Source: Thermofilales archaeon
Lineage (GTDB): Archaea > Thermoproteota > Thermoprotei > Thermofilales > Thermofilaceae
DNA: 64,000 nt
Direction of reading: 5' to 3'
Assembly: GCA_028275925.1 (NCBI GenBank)
Contig: JAPWTS010000002.1
Coordinates: forward strand, 1 to 64,000
Part shown: in pieces, positions 1-7,951 of the stretch
How positions within the stretch are numbered: position 1 is the stretch's first letter
Layout of the letters: the number at the start of each line of letters is the position of its first letter
The notes under the pieces: model-generated
The model's input: only the letters and a program-made list of their open reading frames with translations
Databases searched by the model: none
Told to the model about the DNA's origin: nothing
Position numbers and translations under genes: made by a program

Positions 1-175
1 CTGTGAGGGCTATTCCGATGTTGATGAAGACGCTGCGCGCTTGAGGCGTTGGCGCCTGCCAGGGGTAGCCTCCTATGATGATCCTGCTGTCGCCTAAGGG
101 TATTGAGATTGGGGTCCAGTACAGCACCAGCGCTAGGGCTAGCAAGACGATTACGAGGATCGTGGTCGCGCGCAC
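1..175 (-). CDS. Membrane-anchored or secreted protein, N-terminal fragment cut by the window edge
   Basis: Reading leftwards from a GTG at 175, an open frame runs to the window edge. It begins VRATTILVIVLLALALVLYW, a signal peptide or signal anchor, followed by a polar stretch (TPISIPLGDSRIIIGGYPW) expected outside the membrane. Only about 58 residues are visible, so no family can be named. A GGGGTG purine run lies just upstream of the GTG and may be its ribosome binding site. The hydrophobic pattern and lack of stops make it a believable gene, but the rest lies outside the window. Confidence 0.5.
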   Translation of the reverse strand, partial: MRATTILVIVLLALALVLYWTPISIPLGDSRIIIGGYPWQAPTPQARSVFINIGIALT

Positions 176-522
176 GCAACCACCCCTTCGGGGTCCGCTC
201 GTCGCGAGCCGTTCACCGCTCACGCACCCTGGGACGGCTTCTTCATCCCCCTGTCCGGGAGGATCCGCTCTCTTAAGGGTTACCGCGCGTGCGCGCGCCC
301 CCACATCCCGCCTCTCCCTGGTTGCTGAGGGAGAGGCCCCCCTTCATCGCCGCCGCGGCGTCGCCGACCGCGGCGCTCCAGAGCGTCATGGGGTCGTCCG
401 CCGCCCGCGGCCTCATCCTCACCTCCCCCTCTTCAGCCCCGCGCGCTGGGGCCCCCGGGAGAGCCCTTGGCGGTCCCGGGGGAACGGGGCGGGCAAAACC
501 GTTTTGTCCGCGGGTTGAAGCG
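176..522. other. Gene-free stretch between the edge gene and tnpB, probably the right end of the tnpB element
   Basis: I find no convincing gene in these 347 bases. In tnpB orientation they follow the tnpB stop codon directly. They hold a perfect 10-bp hairpin (310-337), several GC-rich inverted repeats, repeated ccgcggcg words near 355-380, and the quasi-palindrome CAAAACCGTTTTG at 494-506. The position fits the right end and guide-RNA region of an IS200/IS605-type element, but the boundary cannot be fixed from one complete copy. Confidence 0.4.
310..337 (-). ncRNA. Perfect hairpin downstream of tnpB, candidate part of its reRNA (omega RNA) or element end
   Basis: Bases 310-319 and 328-337 are perfectly complementary over 10 bp (GCCTCTCCCT / AGGGAGAGGC) with an 8-nt loop. 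The hairpin lies about 190 nt past the tnpB stop codon, within the distance over which TnpB guide RNAs extend in characterised IS200/IS605 elements. That it is transcribed is inference; it could equally be a transposition hairpin or a terminator. Confidence 0.3.
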
Positions 523-1860
523 CTAGCTCAAGAGAGCTCTCGGGTGCTCGTTGAGCCACTCCAGCAGCACCCTGTAAAGCGCCTCGTTCTCCGTGAGCTT
601 GGCGTAGTTCAGCGCCAGCGCGAACGTCGCCGCCCTGTCGCGGTGCCACTCCAGACCGCATTTTGGGCACTTGAAGATCCGGCGGGCCACCTCCACGCCC
701 ATCGCGCCGCACCTCGGGCAGAGCTTGCCCGAAGCCCTCAAGGGCAGGTACTCTGCCCCCTCGTAGGCGCAAAGGTTCATCAGCTTCCTGCGAACCCTCC
801 TCAGCATGCCGCTCTGCGCGGTCTCCGCGGTCACCTCGTCCACCAGCACCACGGCGCGCGCGTCCGCGTTAGCGCGCACCGTCCTCCTGAGCCACGCGAC
901 CACGCGGTTCCGCCACTCTCTGTTCAACCTGCGCTCCTTGGCGCGCGCCCTGCGGTAAAGCTCGCGCAGGCGGTCTGGAGCAGCGTAGAGCTCCCCGCCC
1001 TCCACCTCGCGCTTCTCGTTCAGCTCCTCGTAGGCTCTCTCGATTAGAGCGCGCAGCTCGCTCGTCGTACCTGTATCGGCGGCGCTCTGCAGCTGGGCAG
1101 CGATCCTGCGCAGGAGCGCGGCGTTCGGCGGCTTGAACGTTGGCCCCCTCGCCACCCTTACTCTTTCGTCGTTGAAGCGTATCAGCGTCGCGTGCAAGCC
1201 GTGCCCGAGGTTCTCGTCCACGCACACCAGCAGCAGCGCGCTTGCGTCCCTCTTCGGCGGCGCGCGCGAGGCGACAAGGCGCAGGAAGCCCCTCCTCGTC
1301 ACCTGCAGAACGAAGTCCGGCCTTGGGTTGAGATTATTCTCTTCAACGAGCGCTCTCACGAGGCTCCTCCGCAGCCTCTGCACAACCCCGTAGCTCGAGA
1401 TCCGCAGCTCGCCCCTCCGCAAATCGACGACGCAGGGAGCGCTCTTGTCGCCGCGCACGCTGCCGTCCGGCATCACGAAGCGTACGGGGATGAGCAACGG
1501 CGGCGTCCTCGGCGGCGTCCGCTTCCCCGCCCTCTTGCGCATCTCCTTCACGTTCTCGTACATTTTCTCCCACTCTTCAGCGTAGTATGTTAAGTATTTA
1601 GGTCCTCTTAACTCACTTGTAACACCAAGCGAGAAGTTTACAATATCGTTATATAATGTCTTCAACTTCTCCCTGTTTGCTTTACTCACCCTCGGCTTCC
1701 ATACTCTGAAGCCCAGCCCGACCCGAGGGCGGTTGTTTTGGGGCTTCCCCACCCCCATAGGCACCGTCCCTCGCTCGAGGCGGGGGATTTCGAGCTCAAG
1801 GGCCCGGGGCTCCGGCCCCCTCACCGCTTGCTCTCCCACCGCGTTTTCCCCGCGGTGCAC
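523..1860 (-). CDS. tnpB: RNA-guided nuclease TnpB (IS200/IS605 family OrfB)
   Basis: 445 residues, a usual TnpB length. The RuvC-like site looks complete: Asp215 in VCVDENLGHG (RuvC-I), Glu342 in VLVDEVTAE (RuvC-II) and Asp408 in HRDRAATFALALNY (RuvC-III). A four-Cys zinc finger (Cys381, Cys384, Cys398, Cys401) sits between RuvC-II and RuvC-III, as in the family. Known TnpB proteins use a guide RNA from the element's right end to cut target DNA. The GTG start at 1860 lies 26 bp from a TATA box (TTTATAAA, 1883-1890), so the message is probably leaderless. The first about 35 residues are Gly/Pro/Arg-rich and may be a translated left-end structure; Met35 is an alternative start, but the N-terminus is conserved in the relic near 45 kb. 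Confidence 0.93.
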   Translation of the reverse strand: MHRGENAVGEQAVRGPEPRALELEIPRLERGTVPMGVGKPQNNRPRVGLGFRVWKPRVSKANREKLKTLYNDIVNFSLGVTSELRGPKYLTYYAEEWEKMYENVKEMRKRAGKRTPPRTPPLLIPVRFVMPDGSVRGDKSAPCVVDLRRGELRISSYGVVQRLRRSLVRALVEENNLNPRPDFVLQVTRRGFLRLVASRAPPKRDASALLLVCVDENLGHGLHATLIRFNDERVRVARGPTFKPPNAALLRRIAAQLQSAADTGTTSELRALIERAYEELNEKREVEGGELYAAPDRLRELYRRARAKERRLNREWRNRVVAWLRRTVRANADARAVVLVDEVTAETAQSGMLRRVRRKLMNLCAYEGAEYLPLRASGKLCPRCGAMGVEVARRIFKCPKCGLEWHRDRAATFALALNYAKLTENEALYRVLLEWLNEHPRALLS

Positions 1861-2138
1861 GGTCTGGAAATTGAGGCGGGGCTTTATAAATTCGATGTTG
1901 AGAAGCCTGAAAGTTATTTTTTCTAATCAAAAAGTTAAAGAAAAAGATAGGGAATACGCAGGTATACTATGGAGAACGCTCCAGCGGAGCTAGGCGGACG
2001 AAAGAGCAAGGGGGCGCGCAAGGGCTACTGCAGCGCGCGGCGCCGGCGGACAAAACCTTTTGGCCACCACCCGCGAATACTTTCGCTGAAGTCTATATTT
2101 CGGTGAGCCTTTTCTCCCTCTCGAGCTCACGCTAGCGC
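1861..2138. other. Intergenic region between tnpB and cdc6: element left end plus cdc6 promoter
   Basis: The tnpB-proximal half is the AT-rich left end of the mobile element. The cdc6-proximal half contains a TATA-like tctatattt near 2090 and an imperfect inverted repeat (CGAGCTCACGC / GCGTGGGCTCG) that ends over the cdc6 start codon. Archaeal replication origins often lie beside cdc6, so this is a candidate origin position. I could not recognise convincing origin recognition boxes by eye. Confidence 0.35.
1883..1890 (-). promoter_or_regulatory. TATA box of tnpB
   Basis: TTTATAAA lies 26 bp upstream of the tnpB GTG at 1860. The same box with the same spacing is kept in the relic copy (about 45002-45010, GTG at 45033), which supports both promoter and start. 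Confidence 0.65.
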
Positions 2139-3275
2139 GTGGGCTCGCTGCTCGTCGACGGGGAGAAGCTGTCGAGCAGGTACGTGCCGCCGAAGCTACC
2201 CTACCGGGACCAGCAGCTGGCTCTGCTGAGAGGCTTCCTCGGCAGCGTGGTGCGGGGGGAGGCGGTGAGCCCACGTGTCGCTCTCCTGATCGGCCCCACG
2301 GGCACGGGCAAAACCTCGAGCGTTCTGCTCCTCCACAAGGCCCTCGCGAACGAGGGGTGGGCTCACGCGTTCGCGCACGTCAACATGAGGATCGCCGGCG
2401 ACACGCCCTTCCAGCTCTTCGCCGCACTCTACGAGAGCGTCGCGGGCGTCCCCGCTTCGCGGAGCATGAGCGCTTACGAGCTGCTGAGGGAGACGGTCGC
2501 CACGCTGAGGCGGGAGGGGCTCCCAGCTTTGCTCGTCTTCGACGAGGTCGAATTCCACGCGAGGACCGCTCTCCGCAGCGCCATCTACGCGCTGACGAGG
2601 CTGCACGAGCTTCAGGCGGCGCAAGTCGCTATGCTGTTCATCGCCAGGAACCTGGACTGGCTGAAGCTCCTAGACCCCGCCGAGCGGAGCACGCTGGGGA
2701 ACGTGGTCGTGAGATACCCGCCTTACACGAGGGAGCAGCTCCTGGGCATTCTCGCGTACAGGGCACAGGAGGCTTTCCGCGCGGGGGCTGTGGGGGAGGA
2801 CGTTCTGAGCTGGCTCGCCGACTACGCGCACACGTACATGCAGAGCGACGTGCGCAGGGCCCTCGACACCCTTTTGCTGGCTGCGCTGATCGCGGAGCAA
2901 GAGGGGGCTTCGAAGGTGGAGATCAGGCACATCGTAGCCGCGCTCAAGCAGACGGAGGTCTTCGTCGCGCCGGCGGAGGTCGAGCAGCTGACGTTGTACG
3001 AGCAGCTGGCGCTGTACGCCGCCCTGCGCGCTTCCAGGGCGAAGCCCTACGCCAGGTTGAGCGAGGTTTGGGAGGAGATGCTTTCGCTGGCCGAGCAGCT
3101 GGCGCTGGAACCTCCCAAGCCCGAGGACTTCGAGGACATCGTGCAGCGGTTAGTGGATCTGGGAGCCCTCCTTTCGGAGGGACCGACGAGGATTGCTCCA
3201 GCTCCAACCCTCAACGTCGAAGCGGTAACATCGGTGCTCAGAGACGCGCTTAAAACGCGCGTTAAAGCTGTATAG
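2139..3275 (+). CDS. cdc6: Orc1/Cdc6 family replication initiator
   Basis: 378 residues, close to the usual archaeal Orc1/Cdc6 length. The N-terminal segment (YVPPKLPYRDQQL) resembles the initiator-specific motif before the AAA+ fold. Walker A is GPTGTGKT (52-59); Walker B is LLVFDEVEF with Asp135-Glu136, where most family members have an Asp or Ala-Asp after DE. A sensor-1-like segment (MLFIARN) follows, and the C-terminal third from about residue 285 should form the DNA-binding winged helix. In archaea this protein binds origin DNA and loads MCM. It heads a run of informational genes with xpf 20 bp downstream. GTG start; a longer version is not supported because the upstream DNA is promoter and element end. 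Confidence 0.85.
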   Translation: MGSLLVDGEKLSSRYVPPKLPYRDQQLALLRGFLGSVVRGEAVSPRVALLIGPTGTGKTSSVLLLHKALANEGWAHAFAHVNMRIAGDTPFQLFAALYESVAGVPASRSMSAYELLRETVATLRREGLPALLVFDEVEFHARTALRSAIYALTRLHELQAAQVAMLFIARNLDWLKLLDPAERSTLGNVVVRYPPYTREQLLGILAYRAQEAFRAGAVGEDVLSWLADYAHTYMQSDVRRALDTLLLAALIAEQEGASKVEIRHIVAALKQTEVFVAPAEVEQLTLYEQLALYAALRASRAKPYARLSEVWEEMLSLAEQLALEPPKPEDFEDIVQRLVDLGALLSEGPTRIAPAPTLNVEAVTSVLRDALKTRVKAV

Positions 3276-3295
3276 TAGCGCGCGGGAGACCTGCT

Positions 3296-3985
3296 ATGAT
3301 AGTCGTCGACTACAGGGAGAAAAACAGCGGTGTGGTGGGGGAGCTTGCCAAGCTGGGTGCCCCCCTGCGCTTCGACAAGCTGGATGTGGGAGACTACCTG
3401 GTCGCGGGGGAGGTGGTAGTCGAGAGGAAGAGCTGCAACGACTTCGTTTCATCGATCATCGACAAGCGCTTGTTCGAGCAAGCCCGCTACATGCTTCAGG
3501 CGCAGCGCAAAGCGGTAGTCATCGTGGAGGGGGACTTCGCGGAAGTGCTGGCCTACAGGAAGATCGGCTACCCCCAGATTTACGGCGCAATAGCGGCGCT
3601 GGTGGACATCGGCGTCTCGGTGCTGCGCACGGGCAGCGCGGTTGAAACCGCTTACGCGATCTTCTACCTTTACAAGCGCTACGCTGACTCGACGAAGAAG
3701 GGGTACCTTCAGCCGGTTAAGATAAAGGTCGTGAAAAGCAACAAGAGCATCGAGAACGTGCAGCTGAACATGATAGCCGCGATACCCGGCATAAGCCGGG
3801 AGCTCGCCCACAGGATCCTGCTGCACTTCAAGACGCCCCGCAGGTTCTTCAAAGCTTCCCCCGCCGAGCTCAGGAGGGTGGAGGGTCTCGGCGAAGCTAG
3901 GATCGCGAAAATAATAGAGGCGCTGGACACCGTCTACCCCCCGGTCTTCCTGAGCGACAGCGGCTCGGGTGCCGATGACCGCTAA
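3296..3985 (+). CDS. xpf: XPF/ERCC4-type structure-specific endonuclease, short crenarchaeal form
   Basis: 229 residues with no helicase domain, as in crenarchaeal XPF. The nuclease core holds GDYLV, then ERKSCNDF with Glu43-Arg44-Lys45, the signature of the ERCC4 active site. The C-terminal half (about 155-225) carries two helix-hairpin-helix motifs (AAIPGISRELAHRIL and VEGLGEARIAKIIEAL). The family cuts 3' flaps, forks and nicked junctions as a dimer, usually with PCNA; no obvious PIP box is visible in the acidic C-terminus (SDSGSGADDR). The ATG start has a GGGAG purine run 8 nt upstream. It overlaps the next gene by a few codons, suggesting co-transcription from cdc6 onwards. Confidence 0.9.
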   Translation: MIVVDYREKNSGVVGELAKLGAPLRFDKLDVGDYLVAGEVVVERKSCNDFVSSIIDKRLFEQARYMLQAQRKAVVIVEGDFAEVLAYRKIGYPQIYGAIAALVDIGVSVLRTGSAVETAYAIFYLYKRYADSTKKGYLQPVKIKVVKSNKSIENVQLNMIAAIPGISRELAHRILLHFKTPRRFFKASPAELRRVEGLGEARIAKIIEALDTVYPPVFLSDSGSGADDR

Positions 3986-4601
3986 CGTGTACCGCGCCGG
4001 AGAGGACACCCTCCTCCTCGCCGAAACCCTCGAGCGCTTAGGCCCCTTCCGCGGGCTAGCTGGGGAAATAGGCTGCGGAAGCGGGCTCGTCACCGAGGTG
4101 CTCGCTTCGCTGGCGGAGGAAGTCGTAGCCTCCGACGTGATGATCGAAGCGGTTCGAGCCACGTGGCTCAGGGTTAAGAGGAAGAAACTGGACTGGAAGG
4201 TGCACGCTGTGTGCTGCGACAGGCTCGAGGCGCTGAGGGAGGGGGAGGTTTTCGGGCTGGTCGCCTTCAACCCTCCCTACCTCCCCGTCGAGGGGGAAGA
4301 CATAACGTACAGCGGGGGGCCTACGGGCGTCGAAGTCCCCCTTTCCTTCGCCGAGTCCGCGGCGAGGAGACTGAGCGAAAGGGGTTTCATCGTGTTCCTA
4401 CTAAGCTCGCTGTCCGACTGGCGCAGGGCCTTGGAGGCGCTCGCCGGAGCGGGCTTCCGCGTCAGCGTGCTGTGCTCGAGGGGTGTAGGGCTCTTCGAAG
4501 AGCTTCTCGTGATCCTGGCCTCGCGCTCAGCCCCCAGCCCCGCTCGCGCGCGAGATCCCGATCCTGACAGCGAGACCGTCAAGGTCCCAGTCTCGCACTA
4601 G
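3975..4601 (+). CDS. HemK2/Mtq2-like release-factor glutamine methyltransferase
   Basis: Class I SAM-dependent methyltransferase of about 208 residues. The opening VYRAGEDTLLL matches the archaeal and eukaryal HemK2 N-terminus, GCGSG (33-37) binds SAM, and NPPY (99-102) is the motif that places Gln or Asn side chains for N-methylation. The expected substrate is the GGQ glutamine of aRF1, normally with the partner Trm112, which is not encoded here. ATG 3975 is chosen over GTG 3969 because the conserved motif begins a few residues later; either way it overlaps xpf. The last 25 codons (Asp/Pro/Ser-rich) overlap the convergent ileS by 75 bp and look like a late C-terminal extension. Confidence 0.82.
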   Translation: MTANVYRAGEDTLLLAETLERLGPFRGLAGEIGCGSGLVTEVLASLAEEVVASDVMIEAVRATWLRVKRKKLDWKVHAVCCDRLEALREGEVFGLVAFNPPYLPVEGEDITYSGGPTGVEVPLSFAESAARRLSERGFIVFLLSSLSDWRRALEALAGAGFRVSVLCSRGVGLFEELLVILASRSAPSPARARDPDPDSETVKVPVSH

Positions 4602-7600
4602 CTCGCCCGCCACCTCCTCGGCCGCTTTCGCGAGCTTCAGCTTAGCGGCCCTCACTTCCCTGACGATGTAGTCGATCTTCCCCTCTATGGTCGCGGCCAC
4701 CTCCTCCGGCGCGTGCACGGTCACCTCGATGAACGCGTCCACGGGCAGCCTCAGCTCCTTCCGCATGAACTGGATCCTCCTAACGATGTCGCGCGCCAGG
4801 CCCTCAGCCGCTTCCTCAGCGCCGAGCTGAAGCTCCAGCGCTACGACCGCTTCCTCCAGCGCTTCCGCCACGAAGCCCTCCTTGACCACCTCCTCGAACT
4901 TCACCATGTCCCTCGTGACCGTGTACTCCTTGCCGTCCGGGGTTCTCACGACCGCGAACCCCCTGCTCTCGAGCTCGAGCTTCAGCTGGAGCGCGTCGAC
5001 GCTCCTCAAAGCTTCAACGACGCGCGGCGTCTCCGAGCGGAATACCGGCCCCAGGGCGCCGTACGCGGGCTTCACCTCGAGCCTGGAGAGAGCTCGCGCT
5101 TCGGACAAGGGCAGGGTGACGACCTTTCTGACGTTCGCCTGAGCCTCGATGACCGGGCGCAGCGCCTCCACCGCTACCCTCAGGTTCTCGCTGTCGGTGA
5201 AGACGTACATGCACGGTAGCGGCACCCTCAGCTTGATCCCCGCCTTCATGCGCGCGGCCCACGCCCGCTCAACGAGCCGTCTCGCGAGCGCCATGCGCCG
5301 CTCGAGCTCCTCATCGATGAAGCGCTCGTTGGGCTGCGGCCACTCGAGCATGTGGACGCTCTCCGGGTCCCCCTCGACCCTGAAGGAGCTCCTGTATATC
5401 CATTCCGCCGCGAAGGGTATGAACGGCGCCGCTAGCACGAGGAACCTTCTCAACGCGTAGTAGAGCACCGAGTATGCCGCGAGCTTGTCCGGTACGTTCT
5501 CCTCGACCCAAACCCTGGGTCTCACCAGCCTGATGTACCACCGGCTCACGTCCTCCACGATGAAGTCCCTCAGCGCCCTAGCCGCCCTGTGCACCTCATA
5601 GCTCTCCAGGTACTTCGTAACCTCGAGCGTGAGCTTCTCGATCCGGGAGAGGAGCCACCTGTCCTCGGGGCGCAGGGCGTCGAGGTACTTTTCCACCGGG
5701 TGCTCCCTCGGGTTGAAGCGGTCGACGCCCATGTACGTGGAGGCGAAGACGTACACGTTCCACAGCACGTTGAGGTCGTCGTAGACCTCCTCGAGCCCCT
5801 TCCACGAGAACCGCAGGTCCTCCCACACCGTGTTCCGCAACACGTACCAGCGCAGCACGTCCCTCCCGCCCTTCTCGAATTCGAGGACCTGGTCAGGCGC
5901 CACATAGTTGCCGAGCGACTTGTGCATCTCCCTCCCCTTCTCGTCCAGCACAAAGCCGTGCATCACGACGCGGACGTACGGTGAGGAGCCGAAGGCCAGC
6001 AGGCCGCACCTCATCAGCGAGAAGAACCAGCCGGCTATCTGGTCGTGGCCCTCCACGATCACGTCCACCGGCTTCAGCCTCTCGTACAGCTCCCCATTCA
6101 GGGGGTAGCCGAGCGACGCGTAGAAAGCCACGCCCGAGTCCAGCCACACATCGAGGACGTCCTCCACCCTCCTCATGGTCCCCCCGCACTGAGGACACCT
6201 CAGCGTCACGCCATCGATCCAGGGCCTGTGCAGGTCGGGGAGTTCGAGCTTCCTCCCAGCGAGCTCCTCCAGCTCCCTTAGAGACCCGACGACGACCCTC
6301 CTTCCACACCGCTCGCAGACCCATATGGGAGCCGGGGTGCCCCAGAACCTCTGCCTCGAGATCACCCAATCCCTCAACCCCTTGATCCACTCCCGGAAGC
6401 GCGCGCTCCCCGCCCACTCCGGCACCCAGACCACCCGCTGAGCCTCCTCCAGGAACCGCTCCTTCAGGTGCGTCACGCGGATGTACCACTGGGGCGTCGC
6501 CCTGAGCAGCAGGGGTGTCTTACACCTCCAGCAAACCGGGTAACGGTGGCTGACCCTCCCCTCGTGGAAGAGCGCACCCTTCGCCCTCAGGTCGGCGATA
6601 ATTTCCGCGTTCGCCTCCCACACGCGCTTCCCGGCGTACTTGCCGGCCTCCCTGGTGAAGAAGCCCCTGTCGTCTACGGGGGACAGCACCGGTAAGCCGT
6701 ACTTCAACCCGACCTCGAAGTCCTCCTCGCCGTGGCCCGGCGCGCAGTGGACGAGACCGGTCCCCTCCTCGGCGCTCACGTACTTGTCGGAGAGGACCAC
6801 AACGTGGGTTACGCCCCTCTGCGCCTCCACCTCCTCCTCGAGCGGGTGCCTGTACCTCAAGCCTTCGAGCTCCCTGCCCACTACGCTGCCGACGACCTTG
6901 TACTCGGTAACCCCAGCCTCCCTCATCACGGCTTCGAGCCTCGACCTAGCCAGGAGGAGCCTCTCGCCGTTCACCTCGACCCACACGTACTCGAAGTCGG
7001 GGTGGGCCATCACCGCCGCGTTCGCCGGCAGCGTCCAGGGGGTTGTCGTCCAGATCAGCAGGTAGTGCCCCGGCTTGCCTTCCACGGGGAACTTGACGTA
7101 GATCGAGGGGTCGGTGAGCACCCTGTACTCGGTCACCTCGTAGTCGGCCAGCGCGGTCTCGCAGCGCGGACACCAGTGGACGACCTTGAGACCTCGCTCG
7201 AGGAGCCCCTGCTCGTCAGCGCGCTTAACCAGCCACCAGGCGGCCTGGATGTATTCCGATGATAGCGTCATGTACGGCCTGCTCCAATCCAGCGAGACGC
7301 CGAACTCCTCGAACCACCTCGTCATCGAGCTCGCGTTCCTGATGGCGAACTCCTTGCACCTCTCTACGAATTTATCTATCCCGAATTTTTCTATGTCTTT
7401 TTTTGTTTTGAACGCCAGCTCCTGCTCGATCTTCACCTCTATCGGAAGCCCGTGGCAGTCGTAACCAGGCTTGTCCACAACCCAGTAGCCGCGCGCCCTC
7501 CTGTAGCGCACGATGACGTCCTTCAGGATCTTGTTCCACAGAGTGCCTATGTGCGGCGTGTCGGATGATGGGTAGGGCGGTCCGTCGAGGAAGTAGAACT

Positions 7601-7736
7601 TCGCCCTCCCTTTCAGCGACTCCCTTATCCTCTCGTACAGCCCGCTCTTCCTCCAGTAGTCGAGAACCTCTCTCTCTAGGATCATGGGCTTGTACTCCTG
7701 CTGAAGGGGGCGCACCCAAAGTTGAGCCTCCTCCAC
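4527..7736 (-). CDS. ileS: Isoleucyl-tRNA synthetase
   Basis: 1069 residues, full length for an archaeal/eukaryal-type IleRS. The class I signature is HIGT (62-65) after GPPYP, the usual archaeal form of HIGH, and the KMSKS-loop is MHKSL (604-608), a slightly unusual variant. Zinc-type pairs CPRCETAL and CPQCGGTM are present, as is the CP1 editing domain with TTTPWTLPAN and GHGEEDF. It charges tRNA-Ile and hydrolyses Val-tRNA. The GTG start lies 26 bp from a TATA-like box (about 7758-7766 on this strand), giving a leaderless mRNA. It is transcribed convergently with the HemK2-like gene, with overlapping 3' ends. Confidence 0.97.
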   Translation of the reverse strand: MEEAQLWVRPLQQEYKPMILEREVLDYWRKSGLYERIRESLKGRAKFYFLDGPPYPSSDTPHIGTLWNKILKDVIVRYRRARGYWVVDKPGYDCHGLPIEVKIEQELAFKTKKDIEKFGIDKFVERCKEFAIRNASSMTRWFEEFGVSLDWSRPYMTLSSEYIQAAWWLVKRADEQGLLERGLKVVHWCPRCETALADYEVTEYRVLTDPSIYVKFPVEGKPGHYLLIWTTTPWTLPANAAVMAHPDFEYVWVEVNGERLLLARSRLEAVMREAGVTEYKVVGSVVGRELEGLRYRHPLEEEVEAQRGVTHVVVLSDKYVSAEEGTGLVHCAPGHGEEDFEVGLKYGLPVLSPVDDRGFFTREAGKYAGKRVWEANAEIIADLRAKGALFHEGRVSHRYPVCWRCKTPLLLRATPQWYIRVTHLKERFLEEAQRVVWVPEWAGSARFREWIKGLRDWVISRQRFWGTPAPIWVCERCGRRVVVGSLRELEELAGRKLELPDLHRPWIDGVTLRCPQCGGTMRRVEDVLDVWLDSGVAFYASLGYPLNGELYERLKPVDVIVEGHDQIAGWFFSLMRCGLLAFGSSPYVRVVMHGFVLDEKGREMHKSLGNYVAPDQVLEFEKGGRDVLRWYVLRNTVWEDLRFSWKGLEEVYDDLNVLWNVYVFASTYMGVDRFNPREHPVEKYLDALRPEDRWLLSRIEKLTLEVTKYLESYEVHRAARALRDFIVEDVSRWYIRLVRPRVWVEENVPDKLAAYSVLYYALRRFLVLAAPFIPFAAEWIYRSSFRVEGDPESVHMLEWPQPNERFIDEELERRMALARRLVERAWAARMKAGIKLRVPLPCMYVFTDSENLRVAVEALRPVIEAQANVRKVVTLPLSEARALSRLEVKPAYGALGPVFRSETPRVVEALRSVDALQLKLELESRGFAVVRTPDGKEYTVTRDMVKFEEVVKEGFVAEALEEAVVALELQLGAEEAAEGLARDIVRRIQFMRKELRLPVDAFIEVTVHAPEEVAATIEGKIDYIVREVRAAKLKLAKAAEEVAGELVRDWDLDGLAVRIGISRASGAGG

Positions 7737-7913
7737 GGTGGAGCCGGGCTCGCTCCCGTTTTTAACCCGTTCGCGAGACCCGACGGATAATGGTGTTCAC
7801 CGCGAACCTCGCGCTTTGCGCGAAATAAACCTTACGCGCTAGCTCCTGGAAGGGAAACCGCGCGAAGATCGACGCTTAGTCGCATAAAGCTTCGCACCTG
7901 GCGAGGGTTCGCG

Positions 7914-7951
7914 AAGAAAAGTATTTACCCCCCTCCGCCCCGCTCCCTCAC
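7914..7951 (+). promoter_or_regulatory. Promoter of tRNA-Ala(CGC), duplicated upstream of tRNA-Ala(TGC)
   Basis: A TATA-like tatttac near 7922 precedes the tRNA 5' end by about 28 bp. The following stretch, ctccgccccgctccctcac, is identical directly upstream of the other tRNA-Ala gene (reverse strand of about 22698-22716), so promoter and gene were copied together. The remaining bases between ileS and this point show nothing else. Confidence 0.6.

Larger units (their letters stand above)
300..1980 (-). mobile_element. tnpB-only IS200/IS605-type element (boundaries approximate)
   Basis: The element carries tnpB (523-1860) and no tnpA Y1 transposase is visible, so movement would need TnpA in trans. 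Its left end is supported by a second copy: bases about 1793-1980 (reverse strand) match 44911-45096 (forward strand) through an AT-rich block, the TATA box, the GTG start and about 20 codons of tnpB. The right end is inferred only from the hairpin near 310. The AT-rich 5' end (1905-1965) stands out against the GC-rich genome. Confidence 0.6.

Noticed and set aside
289-1047. A 252-codon frame antisense to tnpB
   Set aside because: Composition is Arg/Pro/Ala-rich and lacks domains; tnpB on the other strand carries full catalytic motifs.
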